Source of the DNA: Agaricus subrufescens
Lineage: Eukaryota; Basidiomycota; Agaricomycetes; Agaricales; Agaricaceae
DNA length: 64,000 bases
Direction: 5' to 3'
Assembly (NCBI GenBank): GCA_029945375.1
Contig: CM057068.1
Location: 1-64,000 of the forward strand
Positions 10,615 through 21,300 of the stretch are shown piece after piece; position 1 is the stretch's first letter; each line of letters opens with the position of its first letter. A program made the translations under genes and the position numbers. Below the pieces are notes generated by a model. That model was not told where the DNA came from. It did not search any database and saw only the letters and a list, made by a program, of their open reading frames with translations.

Positions 10615-11533
10615 GGGTTGCTACAAAAGTAAGATATATCGTTGTTGGGTTTGCACGCTATAGCTCCGTTTTACATGACTATCTTTTACCCGATTTTGTT
10701 CCGAGAATTGGAGACCGGGACATCACGCGCCCTTTAGAATGCATTTCGAATTCAGATCACATTCTTTTACGGATGTAAGCTGTCCGCATGATTTAGCAAG
10801 GGCCCTGGCCCCTGGCGTAAGGATAGAAACTGGCTGGGGAGTGCGGGGTAGTACTCAAAATCTCGATCATGATGCTGTTATGACGAACTTTCAACTCTGT
10901 TCCTTCAGGTCACGAGACCGAGCAATAGGCTAAAATTCACCGACTCATCGCCGAAAATAGGAAACTACCAGCCGAGAAGCAAGGGACATCCCAGTTAAGA
11001 TGATGATGGGATAAGTATATTTGAACCCATAATTGCGGTCAGCGTTTTGGACAATAAATCAGAGCAGTGGAAGGGTGGGGCATACCGCACCGCACCTCAC
11101 CAGTGCCTAGGAGGGAAGTACTTATCATTCCTATGCACAGGTGAACTTGTGAGCTGGAAAGCACCTCAAGATTGTTTGAAGATTGTGGGAGCGTACTCCG
11201 GCTAATTAGGCATGTCATCGGTTGAAGGTTATACATAGTAGCAAGGAGCGAGAAGCACGTATTGGCTATGAGGAGCTGGACATAGTTTTGCATGTAACCC
11301 GTGGAGATTGTATATCACAGCCAGTAGCAATGGAGAGTGTTTGGGTCACCTCTGGCGGGGGCTGCCCGGGCCGCATTGAAAGCCGGACGTAAATGAACGG
11401 GACGACCCGGATGGCGAGCAAATGATGATCGGTCATTTTTCTTAGACTGGCTGTCGGCTGATTCATTTTTGATATTCGCTTGAACTTATATACGAGCAGA
11501 GCATAACTGCCATGCCGTGAGCTTGCTCACATC
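10615..11533. other. Intergenic: SEC31 3' flank and HPP gene promoter
   Basis: Only short frames without coding character on either strand. No RNA gene or repeat recognised. Confidence 0.5.
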
Positions 11534-12390
11534 ATGGTCGCCCATAGCGTTCTCAAGCGTAATGTCTTTGCACCCCTCCCCTCTTGGCTGAGCCGATGGT
11601 TCGGTTACCGCCACGTTCATCCTCCACCACGGCCTGACTATATTATTTGGTTGTGGTCGTGGATAGGAGCGTTTTGCGGTATTGCGGTCATTCAAGCTGT
11701 CTTCGAGCATGCTCAGTATTTTGTGAGGCGGAAAGTCCCTGGGGTAGTGGCTAGCTATGTGAGTCCTTCTTTTTCTATTGTTCGACACTCCTCTCACCGC
11801 CTATTCGCTGTATACTAGGGCGCTTCTGCGGTACTGATCTACGGCGCCATCGATGCACCATTAGCTCAGCCTAGAGCGTTACTTGGTGGTCATTTCATTG
11901 GGGCACTCACGGGTGTCATCATTACAAAGCTGTTCAGACTATTACCTACCGAGGAACGGTATGAGGAACTCTCGTGGCTTGCGGGATCTATCGCGTGTGC
12001 AACCTCGATCGTGTTGATGCAGATGACAAAAACTACCCATCCACCGGCAGGTGCGTATTCTCCCTATAGTCCAGTGGTAAAAATTCAATCGTCGTCTCAG
12101 GTGCAACTGCTCTTCTCGCTGCGGTAAACAAGGAAACTCGCGACATCGGATGGTACTACCTACCTGTCATCCTCCTCTCCTCCACACTCGCATTCGCAGT
12201 TGCCCTGATTATCAACAATATCCAAAGAAGATACCCAGTATACTGGTTTACCCCCGCTATTCCAACTCATCTTCAACCTCCTGAAGATACTCCCACCCCC
12301 AACTCCCCAAATGAGTCCGCGGTTGCAACCCGAACCCCTAGTCTTATGAATGAGCCCAAGATTGTGTCGGATGCAAATTCCGTTGTGTAG
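11534..12390 (+). CDS. HPP-family integral membrane protein, 248 aa, 3 exons
   Basis: Member of the HPP family of membrane proteins; bacterial and plastid relatives have been linked to nitrite or anion transport, but the fungal role is not established. Exons 11534-11758, 11819-12050 and 12101-12390 join in phase. Hydrophobic segments: YIIWLWSWIGAFCGIAVIQA, GASAVLIYGAIDAPLAQP, HFIGALTGVIITKLF, LAGSIACATSIVLMQM and YYLPVILLSSTLAFAVALII. The family signature THPPAGATALLA spans intron 2. The soluble N-terminus includes another HPPP stretch, and the C-terminus is a Pro/Thr-rich cytosolic tail. The length fits stand-alone HPP proteins without CBS domains. No neighbour suggests an anion pathway. Confidence 0.88.
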
Positions 12391-13811
12391 CCCACATATC
12401 TTCACTTTTTTTTGTTCTATTTGAAGGATGTAAAGAATCACTTATACGTCTCGGCCACGGCCGAATAATAGATAGTAGTGCGCTTCTCCTGAGTGTGAAA
12501 TGAAAACTGACTGCAAACTTTACTCGCTGTAGGATATGTCCAAGAATAGCGCTTCGGGCCAAATAAAGCCGTAACGACTTCAATATCATAAGGTCACACG
12601 TGGAAGGTAGCTGCTGTTACCTTCTTATGCCAAGCGACTTGGCACTCACCATTCATGGCGGCCAGTACCCTTCTACTTCTCTCAAGCTAATCATTCTTTG
12701 ATCTCCCTCATCATATGGCATTATGACCGTTTTTTCCTGTTGATCTAGCGATTGATAATCATGACACATCGAAGTATACCCACGATTTTCGTTACTATCG
12801 CTGCCAGAAGACGATGTTCTCGTTTTTCACCTATTAGTGTTGCCGAGCACCTATCTCCTGAAATTCAACTCTCTGGTCTGTGGCCTCTGTCAAACCACCA
12901 ATCCAAAGCCGACGAAGGTGAAGTAGCCCCAGTCTATAAACATTCCTCAAGATGCTCACTTGACCACTTGATGACTTCCTTATCTGTAAGCCTGTCATCA
13001 TTTTCCCCACTGCGTCTGCTATTGCTTTACATCCCCTCTCCTCACGTCCGCCTTGTCAGCAGAAAGAATCAGAATTGTGGATGGGATCAAAATCGACCTG
13101 AGCTTGATCTGCCTGTCCAACGCTCACGGTCGAGTGGAAGGTGATGAAGAATAATGATCCGGGATTAGTTAATACACCGTCCTTTTGATTCGGCCAGCGG
13201 TTGAATGCTTATCCATTTCCAGTCCTTAGACACCCCAAAGCACGGTGCAGGTTTTCGCTAATAGGAGAACTTTGATCCAGGACCAATCTGCCATATAATA
13301 TTGAGCGTCCCGGCTATGGCAACAAGCGTTTCCTTCCCCCCGTATTCGGTAAATTCGAAAGTAAGGCGGTCATAAAGTCTCTGATAGCTGATATGTGTTC
13401 AAAAGGTTTGGGCCACGTCCGACAGTCGCTTGGGTATCAAGTAGATTGACATCTACCATCTTCATTTGCGTTCATTTTGGTAATGATTTTTCTTTTGTTG
13501 AAGCATCTCTGTTCAAGATCATTCTATTAAAATAATCCTATTCAGCCGAGCATCCTGAATGGGAGCCTCTTCGTAAATGATCGGCCAGAGTCATGCAAAA
13601 ATATAAAGCTCAATAACTGTACAGTAACAATAAATGTCAGATAATCGCTTAGCATTGCCATCAGCCTGAAAAGATCGTATTTTACAAGATGGAGAAGATA
13701 TTGAATACATCTGACTACCATAAAGGAAAACCAAGACATTAAACAAAACAAAAAACAAAATAGTAAGCCCATAGCGTTACAAGGAAAAATAATTTAAGAA
13801 GCATCGGAACC
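12391..13811. other. Intergenic region, no supported gene
   Basis: Contains several short frames (for example 12752-13144 on +) with no family resemblance or splice support. AT-rich stretches near 13740-13800 probably hold the 3' end of the secreted-protein gene on the minus strand. Confidence 0.5.
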
Positions 13812-14468
13812 CTAGGCGACAATCATGGATGCTAGGACCGCAGAACCAACTACTGTCAATACGCCAGCTACAGGAACTTGTAATTTCGGATATGCATCGC
13901 TAGTGGAACCCGTAGTTCCAGTCGGGGAACCACCTGTGCCGGAGGCAGTAAAACTTGGAATAATAATACCGCCTTCCTTGCAAGCATCGGCAAAGTCTAA
14001 CGGGTTGATAGTATTGTTTATTCAATACCTGCGAGTCAAGGAACAAAAAGGGAAATGACCTTGGTATAGGGACTCAGCCGCGTCTGGACCGACGACAATT
14101 GCATCACATTGCGCGCATTGTTGAGCTTCCGATACAACATCTTTTCCACAGAGACATTTGAGGTTTCCGCTGCAAGACTATCAGAAGTGAGTTTGAAAGG
14201 AAGTAAATTATGGAAAGAATCAGAACGTGCTGGTGCGGATACTGAAGAAACTAGGGAGGAGCATGCGTCTTCGCATTGTTGTGGTAGAGAACTAGAACCA
14301 AGAGATTGACGAGCAACGAGCTCATGAAGGACGGAGTCAGGATTACCCGCGACTAAATGGTATATGAATCGGCGCACAAAACTTTCCGTTCACAATTAAA
14401 GACATACCATGAGTGGCAGTCGCAGCTAAAGTGGTAAAAAGAACCAGAGCAGAGGTGAGGAGAACCAT
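13812..14468 (-). CDS. Small secreted Cys-rich, probably GPI-anchored protein (copy 1), 157 aa
   Basis: Exons 14468-14408, 14352-14243, 14177-14060 and 13996-13812. The N-terminal signal peptide is about 20 residues (MVLLTSALVLFTTLAATATH). Then comes a cysteine module: CEDAC, KCLCGKDVV, CAQCDAIVVGPDAAESLYQ and DACKEGG. It is followed by a Ser/Thr/Gly-rich linker and a hydrophobic C-terminus (PVAGVLTVVGSAVLASMIVA), as expected for a GPI-anchor signal. Mushrooms have many such proteins of unknown function at the wall or plasma membrane. Intron 2 could start at GTATCC (used here) or at the GC position aligned with the GT donor of copy 2, which adds four residues; both are phase 0. The paralogue is at 16223-16970. 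Confidence 0.78.
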
Positions 14469-15230
14469 GATGATTATGTTCAATGAATAACCGGGGTGTT
14501 TATGAGTCTGACTGGGTTTATATATGCATACTTGATATTATCACTGTATGGCTGTTCTAAATGGTTGTGCAAGATAGCCTGTTCTCGGCACGTCACGAGC
14601 GCACCTTTCATTGTGTTGGACAACCAAACGTGCATCCAGTGCAGAGGGCGTTGATTAGGATCAAGGGTCACCGGTTACATGTTACCAGCCACCAGTCAAA
14701 TACCCTCATCGGCTATCTGTATGTATTTGTATCCAATAAGACGCGTTGCCAGGAGATAACGAGTTGACCCTTTGTAAAACTCATTTGCGGATCTAGTGTG
14801 TACCATAAACTCCTCAAACTCAATCGAACAAATTATTGTCTAAGTAGCTCTTCAAGACATTACCTACTTTGCAATGATGCAGTTGGAATTAGAAGGGTTC
14901 TAGTACCAAGATCCGATCAAAGGGTATCGTCCATGCTCACCTGACACTGGCGCCGATTTACTGGTGGGTAATAAAACCCCCAGATAGTGGCACTACTGGT
15001 AATTATAGTTGATGACGCCCTGTCAGGCATCAAGCCTCCGTTGATTGATATTAGTGCGGAAGTTGGTCAGTGGCACCGTTGGTGCACCCGTGTCAATTCA
15101 AGTCATACGCAAAGCCACTCCTTCGTGAACAGGCTGAAGATAAGGTTCACGAAGTAAAACATGCTCATTAATGTCAACTGTCAACATGTCAGCAGTCTCA
15201 TGCGGTGAGTAAAATGATCTACTGAGCTTC
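14469..15230 (-). repeat. Duplicated upstream region, copy 1
   Basis: The promoter side of copy 1 matches that of copy 2 (16971-17750) block by block in the same order: AAACGTGCA followed by GTTGATTAGGATCAAGGG (copy 2: ATTGATTAGAATCAAGGG), then a CTTTGTAA...CTCATTTG/TCATCTG...GGATCTAG block, and finally TGTCAACTGTCAACA with TCATGCGG and CTGAGCTTCT. A TATATATAAAC sequence on the minus strand about 55 bp above the start is a likely TATA box. Confidence 0.7.
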
Positions 15231-15282
15231 TTGTACTCACCAAATCAATCCGTCCGTCCTATTGGTTTCGCTGTTGGAGATA

Positions 15283-15576
15283 CTAGGTGAATAATTCTGT
15301 GGCATGTTCAATATACCTATTGGTTGAAGTAGTGCAACCAGATTTGCCCTCATCGTTCTCTGCAAATTTCCGCTCACAAAAGAGACAGAGTTTACAGTAC
15401 TGTTTCGGGTTGTTGAGTGACCGCAACTTAAGTCCTTCAGCGTAATAAAGAATGTAAGAATGATTCGTAAAGGGACCACCTACCTCCAAGTGGTAATACC
15501 ACCACTGAGATTGACTGGTCTTTCTTTTAGGTTTTGGGAGATTTATCGGCCGCTCTTTGTTTAGATTATTACTCAT
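15283..15576 (-). CDS. Uncertain small ORF with Cys/His-containing C-terminal part
   Basis: The minus-strand frame begins MSNNLNKERPINLPKPKRK and later contains CKLCLFCERKFAE and a TSTNRYIEHATE stretch, reminiscent of a BED-type or related zinc finger (C-X2-C ... H-X3-5). A possible intron (GTAGGT ... CTTAAG) would remove the middle portion and keep the frame. No convincing continuation was found. It lies between the two secreted-protein copies, so it could be a decayed gene or a transposon fragment. Confidence 0.25.
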   Translation of the reverse strand: MSNNLNKERPINLPKPKRKTSQSQWWYYHLEVGGPFTNHSYILYYAEGLKLRSLNNPKQYCKLCLFCERKFAENDEGKSGCTTSTNRYIEHATELFT

Positions 15577-16222
15577 GATGAATGCAAGTAGTAGATCGAC
15601 CCATTTTCTCTCTTTTTGTTTGATACGCTCAAAGACGACACAACAAAATACACTTTGAGTCGATCAACCTTGGAGCCAAATTGTATCGTTCTCTGTTTGT
15701 GCTCGAATCTTTGATAGGGTGAAGTGTGATAAGACATCTCATCTTGGTATATAAATTCCGCGCCGTAAGTATGTCAGTGCTTTCGGATCAGTTAAGATAA
15801 TCGTGTACAGGTAATTCAATCACCGGTTGCATTGTGGACCTGGTTCCTTTCTTATATGAATTCCAAAGAAGATAGCTTATTTTTGTTTCGTGATGCCAAA
15901 CCCATTCATGTCGTGATATACTTCCGGATGCTCCAAATTCAACCTTATGGCATTGACATAGTGTTCACACGTTCATGCGGTATTGCAGAATGTAACCCAT
16001 GTCCTGACTCGCTGATAGAGAAACGCGATTTCAAAGACACAGATCCAATTGGAGAGTGGAAATTTGGAGTTACGACCGCCCAGTACCATTGGTTTGAATA
16101 GAATCATATCTTACAAAATAAACATACGCTGTACTGAACATTCCATAAACTGAAAAGAAACAGACATTTGACAAACCTGGCGTTGGTATCAAGCAAAAAA
16201 AGGATCAAGAAACGTTGGAACC
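15577..16222. other. Intergenic, no supported gene
   Basis: Holds a short plus-strand frame (15832-16101) without recognisable motifs or splice partners. The 3' flank of copy 2 lies at its right end. Confidence 0.4.
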
Positions 16223-16970
16223 CTATACAGCTACCATGAGAGCCAGGGCAGCGAAGGCCAGGGCAGCAGAACCGACTACACCAGCTAAAGACAACTGTAC
16301 ATTTGAATAAGAATTACTAGTAATGGATCCCGTAGCTCTGGGGGAAGGACCTGGGCCAGAAGCGGTGAAAGAAGGCCTTGGGCCAGCAGCGGTCGCAGAA
16401 ACGCCCGAGCCAGGAACGGTAGAGGAAGGGCCTGGGCCAGAAGCGGTGAAACTTGGAATGGCGATACCAGCTTCCTTGCGGGCATCGGCATAGTCTAACG
16501 AGTTGATAATTTTTTTGATACAATGTCCGTGATTCAGAGACTAAGGGGGGACTGACCTTGGTACAAGGACTCAGCAGCGTCCGGACCGGCAACGAGAACA
16601 TCACATTGTGCACATAGTTCCACTTCCGATACAACATCCTTACCACAGAGACATTGGATATCCGTACTGCAAGGCTATCAGAAAATCCAGAAATGTGCTT
16701 CAAAAAGATGGTTGGTGTGAATGAAAGAAACCGGCAGAACGTACTGGTGTAGTTGCTGAAGAAAGTAGGTCGTTGCATATATCTTCGCATTGCTGGAGTA
16801 TAGAACCAAAAGTTTGACGAGCGACGAGTTCATGGAGGATACCGTTAGGGTTGGCCACGACTAAAGTATAAGAAACAACGAAATGGTCCGTTATAGTTTA
16901 CAGACGTACCATGGGTAGTAATTACAGCTAGAATGGAAAGGAAAAACAGAGTAAAAGTAGAGAGAATCAT
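16223..16970 (-). CDS. Small secreted Cys-rich, probably GPI-anchored protein (copy 2), 188 aa
   Basis: Paralogue of the gene at 13812-14468 with the same four-exon structure (16970-16910, 16860-16745, 16674-16557, 16494-16223) and identical intron phases. The signal peptide is MILSTFTLFFLSILAVITTH. The cysteine module is CEDIC, QCLCGKDVV, CAQCDVLVAGPDAAESLYQ. After DYADARKEAG, where the cysteine of copy 1 is replaced by Arg, the linker is longer and contains a duplicated FTASGPGPS unit. The C-terminus is hydrophobic (LAGVVGSAALAFAALALMVAV), consistent with GPI anchoring. The longer linker is the main length difference from copy 1, suggesting slippage of a coding repeat. Function unknown; wall or surface location is inferred from the ends only. 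Confidence 0.8.
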
Positions 16971-17750
16971 AATGAGCTGAAGTGTTTGCCTGAAAACATC
17001 TGTGAACCCGACAGGCTTTATAAGTGACGCTTGAAGACAAGTTAGACAACTCAATGATGCAGCATCGCCCATCGTGGCTATCAAGGTTATTGTTCTCGGA
17101 GCGCCACTACACTAATAGCACATCCTCGGCTGTGGTGAACATGCAAACGTGCACTCATTACGAAAGACATTGATTAGAATCAAGGGCCACTGATCTACGG
17201 TCGTCTTTACCTATCTACGTCTGTTCGTAGTGCACCTGACGTCTTGATTAGTCCGAGAAAGAAACCAACTAATTTGCCTTTGGTTTTAGAGCTTGATCCT
17301 TTGTAATAGTCATCTGTGGGTCTAGAGTGTACCAAAACCTTCCCAAGCATCATCGAATAGTAAGAGTACGACTATGTGCCCTTAGTTCTTCAAGACAACA
17401 ACGTGCATATTATGTGATGTTGTCAAAAGGAGGTCCTTTAAGAATCCGATCAGGATCACTTATGCTCACTTGTCAAATTTACAGAAGGGAGGTAACACTT
17501 GCAAACAGTAGCACCAGTAATTGTGGCGCACTAGCAGATACAATGCAGCATTGACAGTACCGATTAGTCAACACTGCTTGTGACTATTCCATCGGCCGCA
17601 GCGTCAATTCACTGTGTCACATGCCGGGACATCTTCGGAAGGTGGGCGAGGTGGGTCGGCCCTATAATGGACGACGGCAAAGAGGTGGAGGCGTGTCCTT
17701 GAATGTCAACTGTCAACAGTCATGCGGTCCACTCAGCTTCTGTATATATC
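16971..17750 (-). repeat. Duplicated upstream region, copy 2
   Basis: Counterpart of 14469-15230, with matching blocks in the same order out to the TGTCAACTGTCAACAGTCATGCGG block near 17706. CTTTATAAG-like sequence about 45 bp above the start codon is the likely TATA box. Confidence 0.7.
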
Positions 17751-17849
17751 AAAGGTATATAAATCCGTCGCATGTCATCGAACGGTAGGATTGGCTGGTT
17801 TGGTCGTCCTCCGTAGCTGTGGCACACTGACTTCACGTCCAGATCTCGC

Positions 17850-18071
17850 ATGTGCTGGTCGTTTGACCACATAGATCGGGATAAAAATGGTGCTAAGGGA
17901 ACACACAAGTCAAAGGTAGAGCAAGAGGGAGAAAAAAGGGGAGATAGACACACTCACTTCCCGAAAGAGAGCCGGGGTTACTGCGACCAATGTCTCTTGC
18001 ACCAAACCACGGTGAATTACTGCCACTGTCCTCATTGCGGTTCTAAAATGTTAGCAGAACTAAAGGCTTAG
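17850..18071 (+). CDS. Small ORF with zinc-ribbon-like cysteines, uncertain
   Basis: A 73-codon frame whose last third reads YCDQCLLHQ ... YCHCPHCGSKM, i.e. C-X2-C followed by C-X-C-P-X-C-G, an arrangement seen in small zinc ribbons. The first half is Lys/Glu/Arg-rich and could be untranslated or linker sequence. No intron or family match was seen. It lies between copy 2 and the 3' end of BRR2. The cysteine pairs are the only support. Confidence 0.3.
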   Translation: MCWSFDHIDRDKNGAKGTHKSKVEQEGEKRGDRHTHFPKESRGYCDQCLLHQTTVNYCHCPHCGSKMLAELKA

Positions 18072-18334
18072 ACCTAGAGATGTGGTTTACACTTCAGTGC
18101 GTCTATGGTCGACGCGATTAAATACCTCGAAAGTCGGACTATGAACAGGAGAGGTGCAAAAACTAAGGCATGCGAAGATCAGGAAAGGAATAGCTGATGG
18201 GCAAAGCGGCACTAACGAAAGAACAGAAAAAACCAGAGACACGAGTCGGTGTTTAGCAAGACATTATAACAATCATTACAAATACATTAAGAACAATACG
18301 AGCAGAAGAGATCCGTTCACACTCAGTATCCATA

Positions 18335-21300
18335 TCATTCGTCATCCTCGCTGTCCATATCTTCGTCACTATCACTTTCCTCTCCTTCGGCAACTTCAAT
18401 AGGCTCCAGTTCGATGTCATGGTCTGCGCCAACATATGAGTCACATACAACATAGAGTCGAGGTCGGTGGGTTCCCTTTGGCAGGGTAAACTCTAGTTTA
18501 ACAGTGAGGCTCTTGGTCACAGTGACCTTTTTGATGACGTAGAGCTGTCGATTGTCCCGATCACCAAGGACCACCCACCAATTGGCAAGCTTTTTCGAGG
18601 GGTAGAATGGAGCGACAACAGTTTGATCGGCTTCGTCGTCGTCATCGTCGTCAGTATCTTTCGCAAGCGTAACCTTCATTAGGATGGGAGCACCAGCAGT
18701 GTAGTCGCCCTTGACAAGGTCATAGGAGACATCCAACGTTGGATACGAGTTCACAAACATTGCGACATCACGCCTAGATAAATTGTTAGTAAAAACACAA
18801 ATGAACGATCCATGATAGCTCACATTTGTGTTGAGCTCATTTGTAATAACTTGGTACGATCACTATCTTCCATCTCCATGACATCATAAACAGTCTCAAT
18901 ACCTCTGTCTTTACATCGTTGAATCACCTGAAAGGATCGACTTATTAGTATGAAGGTTCATTAGAAGGGTAACAGAAAACCCACGTCAGGTTCAAAGTGA
19001 GGTATCTGCTTGAGTGGTGAGTCCTTCTCCCACACTCCCTGCACACACATCTGGGACAAATCCATTGCGCCCAGAGCATTCAACCACGCATTCGACGACA
19101 TCACATCCACACAGGCCGACAGCAGATTCAATATTTTTTCTAGAACTAATGTTTGATCAGCCGCAAGGTCGGGGGGCAGCTGTAAGCGTGAATAATGCGC
19201 TTGAAGTAGCAAGAAGGTTTTGAAGTGCGGTGCTTCAAAGTCGGCACGGTCAAGTTTGACTGGCACACGGTCGTAAATGCGCTTCAGTAACACATCTTCA
19301 TGGCGACGGATGGGGATGGTCTCGAACTCAGCGGAGGAAGAGACTACCTCCAGTAAGCCCTTCAGTTTGGTTCGTTCCTTGAGTGAAAGCGTATAGACCT
19401 CGACAGTTACATCTGTGGAAAATGGTTGAGGTTGCGGTACTGCAGACGACATGGCTATACGTACAAGAGATATTATAGTAAGCAGCAATCATGCCAAGAT
19501 TGAGAGCAGAAACGTCCATTTCGTCCTCTACAAAAGATTGTTGGTTTACGACTTTTCGGTTTCAATATTACTGACCAATGGATATGCACTTAGAGTTCAC
19601 TAGGTCATTAAGTGTATTTTCGACCAGCTCCGAGAGGTGGTCAGACAAGTGTTGATGGCTGACGTTGTGCAGATTATAGTAGTTCGGGTTCTGGGTCATT
19701 CTGCGATAGAAATAGGTCCAAGTCAAGATATCCTATTCGACATTCTCTTTAGTTCCATAGGGCGGGTTCGAACCAAAAAGAGCTCACCATTGCATCCTGC
19801 TTGTTCTCGATCGTCTTAACCGCGATTTCAGCTAAAAAGTAGTCGTGCAATAGATGTGTAGGGAGGTGAGATTCGATCGGAAGACCCTCGGCAAGGAACT
19901 TTTTATAGAAGTCCTTTCTGGTTTGTTGACACATCAAAACACACCGACTATTCAAATCTTCTTGCGGGCGACAGGCGCGTCCCATCATTTGCAAGACGTC
20001 CATAACAGGATAATCGACATAGCGGTGTTCCTTGCCCTCATACGATTGCACTCCCATGATGATCACCATATAGCTTGCAACGGGGAGACTCCAAGCGGTG
20101 TCCTGCATTGATGGTTTAAGTTGTTGCCAAAGTATGAGTCGAGGTTGCGTACCTTGGATGCTACAAGAACTTGGATAGCACCTGACTCGAAGAGGCGTTG
20201 TACTATTATCTTGTCTTGGCGGCTCAGCGCCTCATGATAATACCCAATACCGTGTTTCAAGGTTTCGGTCAAACCTTTATCGGTGAGATGATCCAAGTGA
20301 GGCTGCAGCTTGTCAAGTTCCATGTAGAGGAATCTCTCTGGATCATCGTCAGCGGCACAATGCGTAATGAGGTTATCGACAGTCAAGCGGCATTGGCGGC
20401 GTGAGGGTACGAAAATAATGACAGGTTTGTTTGGCGAATATTCGAGGATAGAAAGATAGGCAGGTTTTGACATTGCAATCATGAGGGAGGGGAAGTGTGG
20501 AATTGCGAAGGATTGGATATGGATTTCCATGTTGAGAGGGCGAGCACTAGTGAGATTGTCAATTATGAAAATGATCAAATGTACGGGTCACTTACTTAGG
20601 TGAGAAATTAAATATCGTGTGAGATTTAGCGCCAATCCACTCTCCCAGATCTTCGGCGTTAGCCAAAGAAACGCCGCAGGCGACGATACGCGTCGGCACC
20701 TTCGTCTGGAATGAAACGTAGCGCGTCCTCGATATAACGACCTCATATGTCGGCCCTACCTCGCCTCCAACCTGCTGTATCTCATCTGCGATTAACAGAC
20801 CAATGTTTTGCACATTCTTCCGCTGACGCCATCTTCTTGATAAGACGTCCCACTAAACAGGACATTAAGTTGCGAAATATGGTAAAGATAATACAAGTAC
20901 TCACTTGTGTCGGTGTGCATACGACAACGTCCGCTTTCTCAAGCAGCCTCAAATCCGCACTTGTCTCTCCTGTCAATCCGACAATTTCTTTTCCCCCTTG
21001 TAATCGACCAAACTTCAATTTCCATTCTTCAACACGTTGATCTACCATCTCCTGGAATGGTTCAATACAAACCGCTCGAGGTTGCTCCCTCTTACTCCAC
21101 AATCTGAGAAGTGCAAATTCTGCGCAGACAGTCTTCCCACTTCCCGTGGGCGCGCCAATAAACACGTTTTCATCCGACATATATAGTGCTTGGAAGACCT
21201 GTGTTTGAATTTTGTTGAATTCCGTCACCGTACTCTCGTAGATCGCCTCAAATTCTTTGTTGTGCAATGCTGAGATCGGTAGGCGTTGGAGCTCGAGGAG

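Noticed and set aside
12752..13144. 130-codon plus-strand ORF
   Set aside because: Composition looks random and no domain, signal peptide or splice support was found.
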